DNA of 64,000 nt from Alphaproteobacteria bacterium (GCA_017983635.1 JAGOBA010000004.1:124001-188000), one strand, 5' to 3'. Numbered from the stretch's first letter, positions 55,018-64,000 are shown. Notes: generated by a model not told the origin, from the sequence alone. Numbers and translations: made by a program.

Positions 55018-56238
55018 TTGAATACCGACTTCCTTCGCATCAAGCGACTGCCGCCGTACGTCTTCGAAGAGGTGAACCGCCTCAAAGCGAAGGCGCGGGC
55101 GGCGGGTGAGGACATCATCGACTTCGGCATGGGCAATCCCGATATGCCGACGCCGAAGCATATCGTCGAGAAGCTGATCGAAACGACGCAAGATCCGCGG
55201 ATGAACCGCTATTCAGCGTCGCGCGGCATTCCGGGTTTGCGCCGGGCGATGGCGGCCTACTACGGGCGGCGCTTCGGCGTGAAGATCGATCCCGACCGCG
55301 AAGTAATCGCGACGTTGGGTTCTAAGGAAGGCTTCGCCAATCTCGCGCAAGCGATGACGGCGCCGGGCGATACGATCATCGTGCCGAACCCGGCCTATCC
55401 CATTCATGCGTTCGGATTCATTCTGGCGGGCGCCGCGATCCGTCACGTCGAAGCCACGAGCCCGGAGCAGTTCTTGCGCGGCATCGAGCGCGCGGTGCGC
55501 CATGCGGTGCCGCCGCCGACGGCGGTGGTGGTCAGCTATCCCTCGAACCCGACGGCGCAGGTCGTCGATCTCGACTTCTATAAGGAGGTCGTGGCGTTTG
55601 CGAAGGCGAAGGGGCTTTGGGTGCTATCCGACCTTGCCTACGCCGAGATCTATTTCGGCGACAAGGCGCCGCCGTCGATGCTGCAAGTCGAAGGCGCGAA
55701 AGACATCGTGGTCGAGTTCAACTCGTTGTCGAAGACTTATGCGATGCCGGGTTGGCGCATGGGCTTTGCGGCGGGGAACGAGCGGCTTATCCATGCGCTA
55801 GGGCGGATCAAGTCGTATCTCGACTATGGCGCATTCACGCCGATCCAGGTTGCGGCGGCCGCCGCGTTGAACGGGCCGCAGGATTGCGTCGATGAGATGC
55901 GCGCGATCTACAAGGCGCGGCGCGATGCCTTGGTCGATAGTTTCGCGCGGGCCGGGTGGCCGGTGCCGTCGCCGGAGGCTTCCATGTTTGCGTGGGTTCC
56001 GATCCCCGAGGCATTTCGCGCGTTGGGTTCGCTTGCGTTTTCGAAACTATTGCTGGAGCACGCCAAGGTCGCGGTGGCGCCGGGCATCGGCTTCGGCGAA
56101 TACGGCGACGGGCATGTGCGCATTGCGCTGGTCGAGAACGAGCAGCGCATCCGTCAGGCGGCGCGCAACGTGCGCAGGTTCTTGAGCGCGGGTCCTTCCG
56201 TCGCGGAGGCGAGCGCCGCTCGCAACGCTGCACAATGA
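55018..56238 (+). CDS. PLP-dependent aminotransferase, class I/II (AlaC/LL-DAP aminotransferase-like)
   Basis: This 406-residue fold-type I aminotransferase begins FLRIKRLPPYVFEEVNRLKA and carries IDFGMGNPDMPTPKHI. The PLP lysine is in NSLSKTYAMPGWRMGFAAGN. Databases often call this group LL-diaminopimelate aminotransferase, but in proteobacteria many act as alanine or glutamate-pyruvate transaminases. It starts at TTG 55018 with GGGA upstream. The stop overlaps the hom start (ATGA), a conserved pairing in alphaproteobacteria. Confidence 0.88.
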   Translation: MNTDFLRIKRLPPYVFEEVNRLKAKARAAGEDIIDFGMGNPDMPTPKHIVEKLIETTQDPRMNRYSASRGIPGLRRAMAAYYGRRFGVKIDPDREVIATLGSKEGFANLAQAMTAPGDTIIVPNPAYPIHAFGFILAGAAIRHVEATSPEQFLRGIERAVRHAVPPPTAVVVSYPSNPTAQVVDLDFYKEVVAFAKAKGLWVLSDLAYAEIYFGDKAPPSMLQVEGAKDIVVEFNSLSKTYAMPGWRMGFAAGNERLIHALGRIKSYLDYGAFTPIQVAAAAALNGPQDCVDEMRAIYKARRDALVDSFARAGWPVPSPEASMFAWVPIPEAFRALGSLAFSKLLLEHAKVAVAPGIGFGEYGDGHVRIALVENEQRIRQAARNVRRFLSAGPSVAEASAARNAAQ

Positions 56239-57524
56239 CGACACTCAGAGTGGGGATCGCGGGGCTCGGCACGGTCGGCGCCTCCGTGGCGAAGATTGTG
56301 GTCGAGCAAGGCGCGGCGTTAGCGGCGCGCTGCGGCAAGACGTTAGAACTGACCGCGGTCAGCGCGCGCGCGAAGGGTCGCGACCGCGGCGTGTCGCTGG
56401 CGAAGGCCGAATGGTTCGACGATCCGGTAAAGCTGGCGCAATCGGCGCCGATCGACGTGTTCGTCGAGTTGATGGGCGGCGAGGGCGGGCCGGCGAAAGC
56501 TTCCGTCGAGGCGGCACTGACGCGCGGTTTGCCGGTCGTGACCGCGAACAAGGCGCTACTCGCGCATCATGGCGTAGCGCTGGCGAAAGCGGCGGAGAGT
56601 AAGGGGCTCGCGCTCGATTTCGAAGCGGCGGTAGCCGGCGGGATTCCTATTATCAAGGCGTTGCGCGAGGGGCTTGGTGCCAATCGCGTGTCGCGCGTCT
56701 ATGGGATTTTGAACGGAACCTGCAACTACATTCTGACCACGATGGAAGCGAGTGGGCGGACGTTTGACGACGTGCTGGCCGAGGCGCAGAAGCTTGGCTA
56801 CGCGGAGGCCGATCCGACGTTCGACATCGGCGGCATGGATACGGCGCATAAGCTCTCGCTGCTTGCCGCGGTGGCGTTCGGGAATGCGCCGGCGCTCGGC
56901 GACATTCACGTCGAAGGTATTCAACGCATCACGCCAATGGACATCGCGTTCGCGCGCGAGTTCGGCTACCGGATCAAGCTGTTGGGCCTGGCGTTGCGTA
57001 CGAGCGGCGGCGTGGAGCAGCGGGTGCATCCGGCGATGGTGCCACTGGGCACGCCGCTCGCCGACGTCGACGGTGTGTTCAACGCAGTCGTGGCGGAAGG
57101 CGATCTTGTCGGCAAGTCGGTTTATGAGGGCCGTGGTGCCGGTGCGGGGCCGACGGCTTCTGCGGTGATGTCGGACATTTTAGACATCGCGCGCGGCGTA
57201 AGGTTGCCGACGTTTGGTGCGCCGGCGTCGACGTTGAAGGCGCCGACCGTGGTGCCGATGGGCGAGCATGTGGGCGCGTGTTATCTGCGCTTCACCGTGA
57301 TCGATAGACCCGGCGTGATCGCCGTGCTGTCGCGCTGCCTCGCCGATCAAGCGATTTCGATCGAGAGCATGCTGCAACGCTCGCGCTCTCCCGGCGGCGC
57401 GGTGCCGGTCGTTATGATTACGCACGAAGCGCGCGAAGACGCGATGGTCAAGGCGCTCAGCGCGGTGGTCGCTGCGGGCGTGGTGACGGAGCAACCGTGC
57501 ATGATCCGCATGGAGCGGTTCTAG
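56235..57524 (+). CDS. hom: Homoserine dehydrogenase
   Basis: This 429-residue enzyme reduces aspartate semialdehyde to homoserine for threonine and methionine synthesis. The NAD(P) motif is GIAGLGTVGASVAKIV. The catalytic-domain blocks are VTANKALLAHHG, VYGILNGTCNYILTTME and GYAEADPTFDIGGMDTAHKL. A C-terminal ACT domain begins CYLRFTVIDRPGVIAVLSR, suggesting feedback control by an amino acid. It is translationally coupled to the aminotransferase. Confidence 0.96.
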   Translation: MTTLRVGIAGLGTVGASVAKIVVEQGAALAARCGKTLELTAVSARAKGRDRGVSLAKAEWFDDPVKLAQSAPIDVFVELMGGEGGPAKASVEAALTRGLPVVTANKALLAHHGVALAKAAESKGLALDFEAAVAGGIPIIKALREGLGANRVSRVYGILNGTCNYILTTMEASGRTFDDVLAEAQKLGYAEADPTFDIGGMDTAHKLSLLAAVAFGNAPALGDIHVEGIQRITPMDIAFAREFGYRIKLLGLALRTSGGVEQRVHPAMVPLGTPLADVDGVFNAVVAEGDLVGKSVYEGRGAGAGPTASAVMSDILDIARGVRLPTFGAPASTLKAPTVVPMGEHVGACYLRFTVIDRPGVIAVLSRCLADQAISIESMLQRSRSPGGAVPVVMITHEAREDAMVKALSAVVAAGVVTEQPCMIRMERF

Positions 57525-57592
57525 TGCCTAACGAATCCCAGCCCATATAGGTTAGGTCCAAGGCGAAAACAAAAAAGTTGGAGAGGGGAAAT

Positions 57593-58564
57593 ATGAGCAA
57601 CGCCCAACATGACGGCCTTGAGCGCATTCTCACGCTGGAACTCGCGCGGGTGACGGAGGCGGCGGCGATTGCGGCTTACGAGCAGGTCGGCCGCGGCAAC
57701 GAGCACGATGCGGATCAGGCAGCGGTCGACGCGATGCGCACGGCGCTGAACCTGTGCAACTTCGACGGCACAGTCGTGATCGGCGAGGGGGAGCGCGACG
57801 AGGCGCCGATGCTCTTCATCGGCGAAAAGGTCGGCACCGGCAAGGGGCCAAAGGTCGATATCGCGCTCGATCCGCTGGAAGGCACGACGTTGACGGCGAA
57901 GGCGATGGCGAACGCGTTGGCGGTCGTGGCGATCGCGGAGGGCGGCAGTCTGCTGCACGCGCCCGACACCTATATGGACAAGATTGCGATCGGCGGCGGC
58001 TACCCGGAAGGCGTGGTCGACCTCGATGCCGATCCGGCGGACAACATCAAGCGTTTGGCGAAGGCGAAGGGTGTCGATCCGCGCGAGGTCAAGGCGTGCA
58101 TCCTCGATCGGCCGCGGCACGAGAAGCTGATCGCCAAGGTGCGCGAGGCGGGTGCCTCGATCCACTTGATCTCAGACGGCGACATCGCCGGCGTCATTCA
58201 CTGCAGCGATCCGGAAACCGGCATCGACATCTATATGGGGCAGGGCGGCGCGCCGGAAGGTGTGCTTGCCGCGGCGGCGTTGCGCTGCGTCGGCGGGCAG
58301 ATCCAAACGCGCCTCGTCTTCCGCAACGACGACGAGCGCCGGCGCGCGGCGCGGATCGGCATCAGCGACCTGAACAAGAAATACAACACGCTCGACCTCG
58401 CTTCCGGCGACGTGATGTTCGCGGCCACGGGCGTCACGAACGGCTCGATGCTTGAAGGCATTCACAAAGTCGGCAACTTCATGACCAGCCACACGATCGT
58501 CATGCGCTCTAAGACCCGCACGGTGCGTTGGATCAAAGCGCGGCATGTGATTAAGGGGCTGTAG
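57593..58564 (+). CDS. glpX: Fructose-1,6-bisphosphatase class II
   Basis: This 323-residue GlpX-type phosphatase of gluconeogenesis shows the metal-site blocks VVIGEGERDEAPMLFIGEKV and VDIALDPLEGTTLTAKAM, and the family text GAPEGVLAAAALRCVGGQ. ATG 57593 follows GGAGAGGGG. It is placed 68 bp after hom, an order shared by many alphaproteobacteria. Confidence 0.95.
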   Translation: MSNAQHDGLERILTLELARVTEAAAIAAYEQVGRGNEHDADQAAVDAMRTALNLCNFDGTVVIGEGERDEAPMLFIGEKVGTGKGPKVDIALDPLEGTTLTAKAMANALAVVAIAEGGSLLHAPDTYMDKIAIGGGYPEGVVDLDADPADNIKRLAKAKGVDPREVKACILDRPRHEKLIAKVREAGASIHLISDGDIAGVIHCSDPETGIDIYMGQGGAPEGVLAAAALRCVGGQIQTRLVFRNDDERRRAARIGISDLNKKYNTLDLASGDVMFAATGVTNGSMLEGIHKVGNFMTSHTIVMRSKTRTVRWIKARHVIKGL

Positions 58565-58602
58565 CACCAACCGACAAATGTTGCGGCTGCCATCAAAAAA
58601 GT

Positions 58603-58715
58603 CGTCATGGCCGGCCTTGAGCGGGCCACCCAGGGTAGCTGCCTTAGTGTTTCGACTGCGATGTGGACCGGTGGTGCAATTCCTCTGGGTGGTCGGGTCA
58701 GGCCCGGCCATGACG
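58603..58715. repeat. Palindromic intergenic repeat (MITE/REP-like)
   Basis: This 113-bp element has imperfect inverted arms of about 33 bp (58603-58635 and 58682-58715). The left arm starts CGTCATGGCCGGCC and the right ends GGCCCGGCCATGACG. The arm sequence (GTCATGGCCGGG...CCACCC) resembles a repeat I recall as common in intergenic regions of alphaproteobacterial genomes. It lies between glpX and the flavoprotein gene and may act as a terminator hairpin. Confidence 0.75.
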
Positions 58716-58780
58716 ATGTTTACGGATGATGTGAGTCAGAACTTTCGCCGGTTTGCACGTGCCCCCCAAGGAGCACGCTC

Positions 58781-60394
58781 ATGCGTTTGACCGAAGTGAA
58801 ATTGCCTCTCGGGCATACCGAGGCGGACCTGCGTGCGGCTGTGTTGAAGCGCCTTGGCGTGCGGGCGGAGGAGCTTGTCTCGTTCTCCGTGTTTCGCCGG
58901 GCGGTCGATGCGCGCAAGCCGAAGGCGATTGTCTTTATCTATACGATCGACGTGACGGTGAAGGATGAGGCGGCCGTCATGGCGCGGCTGAAGGGGGAGC
59001 GGCATGTCTCTGCCTCGCCCGATATGAGCTACAAGATCGTGCGCGCGGCCAGGCCGCCGGCGAAGCGGCCGGTTGTAATCGGGGCCGGGCCGTGTGGGTT
59101 GTTCGCAGGCCTGATCCTGGCGGAGATGGGGTTGCGCCCCCTGCTCCTGGAGCGCGGGAAGGTGGTGCGCGAGCGGACAAAGGACACGTTCGGCTTTTGG
59201 CGCAAGCGCGTGCTTAATCCGGAATCGAATGCGCAGTTCGGCGAGGGTGGGGCGGGCACGTTTTCCGACGGCAAGCTCTATAGCCAGGTGAAGGATCCGC
59301 GCTTTCTAGGGCGCAAGGTGCTCGGCGAATTCGTCGAGGGCGGCGCGCCGCAGGAAATTCTCTATGTCTCGAAGCCGCACATCGGCACGTTTCGCCTGGT
59401 GACGGTCGTCGAGTACATGCGGGCGAAAATCGAAGCTTTGGGTGGCGAGTTCCACTTTCAATCCCGCGTCGCGCGCATCGCCGTTGACAAGACCGTTGGG
59501 GGGGAGCGCCGCGTCGCGGGCCTCGTGCTCGCTGATGGCACGGCGATCGAGGCCGAGCACGTGGTGTTGGCTGTCGGGCACAGCGCGCGCGACACGTTTC
59601 AAATGCTCTACGACGAGGGCGTCTATATCGAGGCGAAGCCGTTCTCGATCGGCTTTCGCATCGAGCATCCGCAATCGCTGATCGATCGCGCGCGCTTCGG
59701 CCCGAATGCGGGGAACAAACTGTTGGGCGCGGCCGACTACAAGATCGTGCACCATGCCAAGAACGGCCGCTCGGTCTATAGTTTTTGCATGTGTCCGGGC
59801 GGCACGGTGGTCGCGACGGCGTCCGAGCCGGGGCGCGTGGTTACGAACGGGATGAGCCAGTATTCGCGCAACGAGCGCAATGCGAACGCCGGCATCGTCG
59901 TGGGCATAACGCCCGAAGACTATCCCGGCCACCCGCTCGCCGGGATCGCGTTTCAGCGGCATTGGGAGGAGCGTGCGTTCGAAGCGGGCGGGCGCGACTA
60001 CTCCGCGCCTGGTCAACGCGTTGGCGACTTCATCGCCGGGCGTGCGTCGACGGCGCTGGGCGATGTCGTGCCCTCGTACAAGCCGTCCGTGCGGCCGACC
60101 GATCTCGCAACGTGCTTGCCCGGCTACGCGATCGAAGCGATCCGCGAGGCGCTGCCCGCGTTCGAGGCGCAGGTGCGAGGGTTCGCGTTGCCCGATGGGG
60201 TGTTGACGGGCGTGGAGACGCGCACGTCATCGCCGATCTCGATCAAACGCGGCGTAGATTTGCAGAGCCTGAATACGCGCGGGCTTTATCCGGCCGGCGA
60301 AGGTGCGGGCTATGCGGGCGGAATACTCTCGGCGGCGATCGACGGGATCAAAGTGGCGGAGGCGGTGGCGGGAAGCATCGCGCGGTCGCGGTAA
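58781..60394 (+). CDS. COG2509-type FAD-dependent dehydrogenase
   Basis: This 537-residue flavoprotein has an N-terminal RNA-binding-like or ferredoxin-like region (about residues 1-85, VKLPLGHTEADLRAAVLKRL). The FAD Rossmann motif VIGAGPCGLFAGLILAEMG follows, then the family block NAQFGEGGAGTFSDGKLYSQ. The C-terminal FAD site is GLYPAGEGAGYAGGI. The substrate is unknown, and these proteins are widely conserved but uncharacterised. Confidence 0.88.
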   Translation: MRLTEVKLPLGHTEADLRAAVLKRLGVRAEELVSFSVFRRAVDARKPKAIVFIYTIDVTVKDEAAVMARLKGERHVSASPDMSYKIVRAARPPAKRPVVIGAGPCGLFAGLILAEMGLRPLLLERGKVVRERTKDTFGFWRKRVLNPESNAQFGEGGAGTFSDGKLYSQVKDPRFLGRKVLGEFVEGGAPQEILYVSKPHIGTFRLVTVVEYMRAKIEALGGEFHFQSRVARIAVDKTVGGERRVAGLVLADGTAIEAEHVVLAVGHSARDTFQMLYDEGVYIEAKPFSIGFRIEHPQSLIDRARFGPNAGNKLLGAADYKIVHHAKNGRSVYSFCMCPGGTVVATASEPGRVVTNGMSQYSRNERNANAGIVVGITPEDYPGHPLAGIAFQRHWEERAFEAGGRDYSAPGQRVGDFIAGRASTALGDVVPSYKPSVRPTDLATCLPGYAIEAIREALPAFEAQVRGFALPDGVLTGVETRTSSPISIKRGVDLQSLNTRGLYPAGEGAGYAGGILSAAIDGIKVAEAVAGSIARSR

Positions 60395-60790
60395 TTCCGG
60401 CCGACGCGTGACATTGATCTGAGTGACTGCTCGCATTCGTTCGGAACGCTTGTTGGGGTCTCCACGGCTAATAGTAAGAGCGCCCGTATCTTTGGCGGCA
60501 GAGTTTCCTTGCATTCGCCAATTTTATGTTCTATATTTGTTCTCGACATTCCGATCATGGCTATCCGTTTTCCGGAGGTTTCCGGAGCTGCCTTCCAAAC
60601 GCTCACCACACGGATTTCAAACGGGATATTTCCGCGGAAATCAGCCGTGCAAACGGATTAAACGGATACTTGTGCATTAATACACGAGGTGGCTCTCGAA
60701 GAGGTTTTCCTCAGGGGTTTGTTGGTCGGCGAGGGCGCGGTCGGAGCTTCGGGCCTATGGTCCGGGCTTGGTGACCGGAACGACCTGCGG
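60395..60790. other. Gene-poor interval before recJ
   Basis: These 396 bp contain a LexA box and a short open frame from ATG 60557 (33 codons, MAIRFPEVSG...) without clear support. The recJ frame is open back to 60689 without an obvious ribosome site. The part at 60480-60690 is more AT-rich than its surroundings. I see no RNA gene or terminator. Confidence 0.5.
60528..60542 (+). promoter_or_regulatory. LexA-type box upstream of recJ
   Basis: GTTCTATATTTGTTC matches GTTC-N7-GTTC exactly. The nearest recognisable downstream gene is recJ, whose start lies 248 bp away, further than usual. It may control recJ through a long leader, or a small unannotated SOS gene starting at 60557. Confidence 0.65.
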
Positions 60791-62584
60791 ATGACGGCTT
60801 TGGCTCGGGATTTGGATGACGCGGCCTATCTCGGCGTTTCACGCTCGGCGCTTGGGCGACGGTGGGTTGAGCGTGGCGTGGACGCTTCTGCCGCGCTGGC
60901 TCTGGCGCAGCGGTTGAAGGTGCCTGAGATTGTTGGGCGGTTGCTTTCGGCGCGTGGGGTTGGGCTTGACGGTGCGGAGGGGTATCTCGCGCCTGCGCTG
61001 AAGCGCGATCTGCCGGATCCGAGTGTTGTGACCGATATGGATTTGGCGGCGGGGCGGTTGGCCGATGCTGTCGTGGGCGGCGAGCGGGTGGCGATCTTCG
61101 GCGACTATGATGTCGATGGAGCGACGTCGTCGGCTTTGCTCACGCGGTTTTTGCGGGCGCTCGGGTGCGCGCCGGTCGTCTACATTCCGGATCGCTTGAC
61201 GGAGGGTTATGGACCGAACGTTGCGGCTATGACGGCGCTGGCGCGCGATGGGGCGAAGGTGATCGTCACCGTCGATTGCGGAACGCAGGCGCATGCGGCG
61301 CTGGCCGCGGCGCGCGCTGGCGGCGCAGACGTGATCGTGTGCGATCACCATCTGCCCGGCGAGACATTGCCGGAGGCGTTTGCGATCGCCAATCCGAACC
61401 GGCACGACGACACGTCGGGGCTCGGGCATTTGGCGGCGGTGGGCGTTGCGTTCTTGCTCTGCGTGGCGACGAACCGCGCGTTGCGGGCGCGCGAATGGTT
61501 TGAAGGGCGCGAGGCGCCGGATCTGCGCAAGTGGCTGGGCATTGTGGCGCTGGGTACGGTTGCCGATGTCGTGCCGCTGAAAGGGTTGAACCGGACGCTC
61601 GTCGTGAAGGGGCTTGAGGTTCCGGACAGCGAGGTCGCGGGGCTTGTGGCGTTGAAGCAGGTCGCGAAGTTTGCCGGCGCGCTGGAGCCTTATCATTTGG
61701 GCTTTGTGCTGGGGCCGCGCGTGAATGCGGGCGGGCGTGTGGGGCGGTGCGATCTGGGCTCGCGGTTGCTTGCGACCGACGACGCGACCGAGGCGCAACA
61801 GATTGCGCTGGAGCTTGACGAGTTGAACAGGCAGCGGCGCGAGATCGAGCAAGTCGCGCTCGACGAGGCGCTGGCAATGGTCGAGAGTGATGCGGCGTTG
61901 CGCGCGGCGCCGGTGATCGTGGTCGGGCGCGAAGGTTGGCATCCGGGCGTGATTGGCATTGTCGCGGGACGCCTGAAGGAGCGCTATGGGCGGCCTGCGA
62001 TCGTGATTGCGATCAATGAGGGCGTGGGTAAGGGCTCTGGGCGGTCGGTGAATGGCGTCGACCTCGGCACCGCGATTGTCGCTGCGCGCGAGGCGGGGTT
62101 GCTCGTCAATGGTGGCGGGCATGCGATGGCGGCCGGGCTCACGATCGAGCCCTCGAAGATCGCGGCGCTGACGGCATTTCTGGCCGAACGGTTGAGCGCG
62201 CTTTGTGCGGCGTCGGTGGAGGGCAAGCATCTGACGATCGACGGCGTGGTGTCGCCTGCGGGGGCGACGGCGGCGTTGTGCGAGCAGGTGGCGCGCTGCG
62301 GGCCTTATGGTGCGGGGAACTCCGAACCGTTGTTCGTGTTGCCGAACGTGCGTGTCGTGAACGCTTCCATCGTGGGTGAGCAGCATGTGCGCTGCCTCTT
62401 GACCGGGGCTGAGGGCGGGCGCGTGAGTGCGATCGCGTTCCGGGCGCTGCAGTCGGAGCTCGGGCCGACGCTGCTGAATGCGAAGGGGCGGGCGCTGCAC
62501 GTGGCGGCGACGCTGAAAGCTGAGGAGTGGCAGAATGTGGTCCGCGTCCAAGCGATGATCCGGGACGCGGCGTTGGTGAGTTAG
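60791..62584 (+). CDS. recJ: Single-stranded-DNA-specific exonuclease RecJ
   Basis: This 597-residue DHH-family 5'-3' exonuclease acts in recombinational and mismatch repair. The motifs are FGDYDVDGATSSALLTRF (motif I), VTVDCGTQAHAALAAARA, VIVCDHHLPGETLP (DHH) and the DHHA1 glycine motif VNGGGHAMAAGL. A C-terminal OB-like domain follows. ATG 60791 is chosen, and the frame is open upstream to 60689. A LexA-type box lies in the upstream interval. Confidence 0.94.
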   Translation: MTALARDLDDAAYLGVSRSALGRRWVERGVDASAALALAQRLKVPEIVGRLLSARGVGLDGAEGYLAPALKRDLPDPSVVTDMDLAAGRLADAVVGGERVAIFGDYDVDGATSSALLTRFLRALGCAPVVYIPDRLTEGYGPNVAAMTALARDGAKVIVTVDCGTQAHAALAAARAGGADVIVCDHHLPGETLPEAFAIANPNRHDDTSGLGHLAAVGVAFLLCVATNRALRAREWFEGREAPDLRKWLGIVALGTVADVVPLKGLNRTLVVKGLEVPDSEVAGLVALKQVAKFAGALEPYHLGFVLGPRVNAGGRVGRCDLGSRLLATDDATEAQQIALELDELNRQRREIEQVALDEALAMVESDAALRAAPVIVVGREGWHPGVIGIVAGRLKERYGRPAIVIAINEGVGKGSGRSVNGVDLGTAIVAAREAGLLVNGGGHAMAAGLTIEPSKIAALTAFLAERLSALCAASVEGKHLTIDGVVSPAGATAALCEQVARCGPYGAGNSEPLFVLPNVRVVNASIVGEQHVRCLLTGAEGGRVSAIAFRALQSELGPTLLNAKGRALHVAATLKAEEWQNVVRVQAMIRDAALVS

Positions 62585-62596
62585 CCGCCGATCGGG

Positions 62597-62618
62597 CCCC
62601 GCGACCGAAGTCGCGGGG
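62597..62618. terminator. Hairpin between convergent recJ and porin genes
   Basis: CCCCGCGAC (62597-62605) and GTCGCGGGG (62610-62618) form a perfect 9-bp stem with a CGAA tetraloop. It lies between two convergent genes, so it may stop both transcripts. No T-tract flanks it on the recJ side. Confidence 0.45.
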
Positions 62619-62648
62619 TGGCTTAGGCGGGTGCGAGAGGCGATGAGA

Positions 62649-64000
62649 TTAGAACGTGAACTGGAAGCGTCCCTGATAGATGTCGAAGTCCGCGTTGCGG
62701 CCGCCGTCCAAAGAGCCGGCAGCGCTGTTGCGGTCAATCTCGACCATAGCGTACTCGCTCATCATCTTGAGGTTCGAGTTCAGATACCAGGTCAGGCCGA
62801 CGTTGGTGATTCTCTGCTCACCGCCTGCGACGCCGCCATTCGGAGCCGTCAAGTGCTCATTGGAGTTCAGGTTTAGAACGCTGTAGCGAGCGTGTAGCGA
62901 CCATGCGCCGGTGCCACCACCAAGGGACCAGGGAGAAGCGACGGATGGCTGACGGAAGACGGCAACGTTGTTGTTCGTCGCGCCGGCGGCGTAGCGCTTG
63001 TTCTCGCCCGTGAAGATCCATTCGCCTTCGACGTAGTAGCCGTCGAATTCCGCATCGGGCAGGGCGCCCGGACGGTCAAGCGACATTTGGTACCATTCGG
63101 AAGCGAGATAGAAGTTCTCCCAGTTCATGCCGAACTCGAAGCCGTAAGCGGATCCGCCGTCATCGACTGAGAGGTTCGTTGCATCGATAAAGCGGCTGTC
63201 CGTCACGCGGATTTCAGGGCGCTCGCGCAGTTGAACGGCGCTGTCTTGATCGTTCAGGATCATCGATCCGCTCGCGCCGATCTGGAGGTTGCTCACCCCG
63301 TCGCTCCAAAGGCGCCACACAGCGCGTCCGAGGAGATGGCTGCTCTCGTCGTTGGCCTGGCCGGCGCCTGCGCCGCCGGTGTGACCGGTGCCGATTCTGT
63401 CGCCTGTATAAGCGGCAGAGAACACCCAGTTGTCGCCTGGATAGAGGAAATCCGCCTTTTGCCACGTGACTTCGACGCCGCGGCGGCCGTTGTCGCCACC
63501 GAACGCACCAACGAGGGTGGTGATCACCGCCGCGCGTTCCATCGTCGTGAGGTCGGCGGAAGATGTCGCGTCATACATGGTCAGGATCGGCTGAATCGCG
63601 CCGATGTGGATGCGCGTGTTCGGGATACCCGTGTAGCCGACGCGCATGATGTTCACGACGCCAGCCGATTCAGCGTTGGAACCGCCGAAGTCAAAGCGCA
63701 TCTCGTAGATGAAGTCGCGGAAGAATTTGCCCTCGACGCCGAAACGAACGCGGCGGAAGACGGCGCCCGAGCCCTGGTCGCAAAGTACGTTCGTCGCGTT
63801 ACACGAACCGACGGCGCCGTAGCTCGCGCCGAAGTCCGACGGATCCTGATCGAACGCGGCGGCGTCAAACATGAAGCGGCCGCGGAAAGACATCTCGAAG
63901 CGGCCGTCGCCGGAGCGGATTGTGGGGCGGCCGTCGTTGAACGACCACTGCACCGCGTCTTGCGTCTGCTCGACCTTGTTCAGGCGCGAGCTGGTTTGGA
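62649..64000 (-). CDS. Phosphate-selective porin O/P family outer-membrane protein (N-terminus beyond window)
   Basis: At least 450 residues are present; the frame is open to the window edge and the signal peptide lies beyond it. The visible N-terminal part has a coiled-coil-like segment (SSRLNKVEQTQDAVQW), then FEMSFRGRFMFDAAAFDQDP and a series of amphipathic strands with alternating aromatic residues, ending in FDIYQGRFQFTF with a C-terminal Phe, the outer-membrane assembly signal. RRVRFGVEGKFFRDFIYEMR is typical of OprO/OprP relatives. Phosphate or polyphosphate uptake is the family role, and the actual specificity is unproven. Confidence 0.88.
   Translation of the reverse strand, partial: QTSSRLNKVEQTQDAVQWSFNDGRPTIRSGDGRFEMSFRGRFMFDAAAFDQDPSDFGASYGAVGSCNATNVLCDQGSGAVFRRVRFGVEGKFFRDFIYEMRFDFGGSNAESAGVVNIMRVGYTGIPNTRIHIGAIQPILTMYDATSSADLTTMERAAVITTLVGAFGGDNGRRGVEVTWQKADFLYPGDNWVFSAAYTGDRIGTGHTGGAGAGQANDESSHLLGRAVWRLWSDGVSNLQIGASGSMILNDQDSAVQLRERPEIRVTDSRFIDATNLSVDDGGSAYGFEFGMNWENFYLASEWYQMSLDRPGALPDAEFDGYYVEGEWIFTGENKRYAAGATNNNVAVFRQPSVASPWSLGGGTGAWSLHARYSVLNLNSNEHLTAPNGGVAGGEQRITNVGLTWYLNSNLKMMSEYAMVEIDRNSAAGSLDGGRNADFDIYQGRFQFTF

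Noticed and set aside
55956..56234. Upstream in-frame extension of homoserine dehydrogenase
   Set aside because: Overlaps the aminotransferase catalytic region; the NAD-binding motif begins right after ATG 56235.
60839..62737. Very long leftward open frame (632 codons) opposite recJ
   Set aside because: Arg/Pro/His-rich composition typical of an antisense frame; the rightward frame carries DHH motifs of RecJ.

Overview
The window is a gene-dense, GC-rich stretch of a chromosome that looks alphaproteobacterial. The evidence is a hda-ppk-ppx run, uvrA and ssb each with an upstream GTTC-N7-GTTC LexA box (the alphaproteobacterial SOS operator), a gyrA-coaD-queA-tgt run, and an aminotransferase-hom-glpX-recJ run. 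A class I PHA synthase, an OprO/P-type porin and Tat-exported PhoD fit a free-living, phosphate-scavenging, polyester-storing bacterium. I cannot name the genus.

Layout. 1-4.8 kb: partial serine hydrolase, small secreted and coiled-coil proteins, a TauE/SafE exporter, an LprI-like protein, terC with a structured leader RNA, and tRNA-Thr(TGT). 4.9-9.9 kb: RND efflux adaptor and permease, then a DUF502 membrane protein. 10-19.3 kb: DUF2066 protein, CDP-alcohol phosphatidyltransferase, Hda, polyphosphate kinase and exopolyphosphatase, RNase D and AspRS, a housekeeping block joining replication control and polyphosphate turnover. 19.4-34.5 kb: a second DUF502 protein, a leftward chain with overlapping start and stop codons (SnoaL-like, trmFO, alpha/beta hydrolase, GNAT), a repeat protein resembling the 7(1) septoil-knot family, tandem amidases, PhoD, FecR-like and membrane proteins.

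34.5-41.6 kb: uvrA and ssb, with about 4 kb of foreign-looking DNA between them. That insert starts with a frameshifted 3'-terminal fragment of guaA, a known integration hotspot. It then carries a leftward five-gene operon of small proteins with predicted winged-helix domains, ending in a HEPN/Abi-like protein, and an AT-rich promoter segment flanked by an inverted duplication of the operon's own 5' end. I recognise no described system here, and this is the best candidate for a new conflict, defence or regulatory cassette.

41.6-64 kb: ssb, then an accessory patch (GST-like, ArsR-DUF2087, HXXEE membrane protein, and ArsR with an ATP-grasp-like protein behind an operator-bearing, nearly leaderless promoter), then gyrA, coaD, queA and tgt, a lipoprotein, phaC, a second lipoprotein, aminotransferase, hom, glpX, a COG2509-type flavoprotein, recJ and a porin cut by the window edge. 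Two palindromic repeats (between queA and tgt, and after glpX) look like REP or MITE-type elements. The window shows no insertion sequence, integrase, CRISPR array or rRNA.
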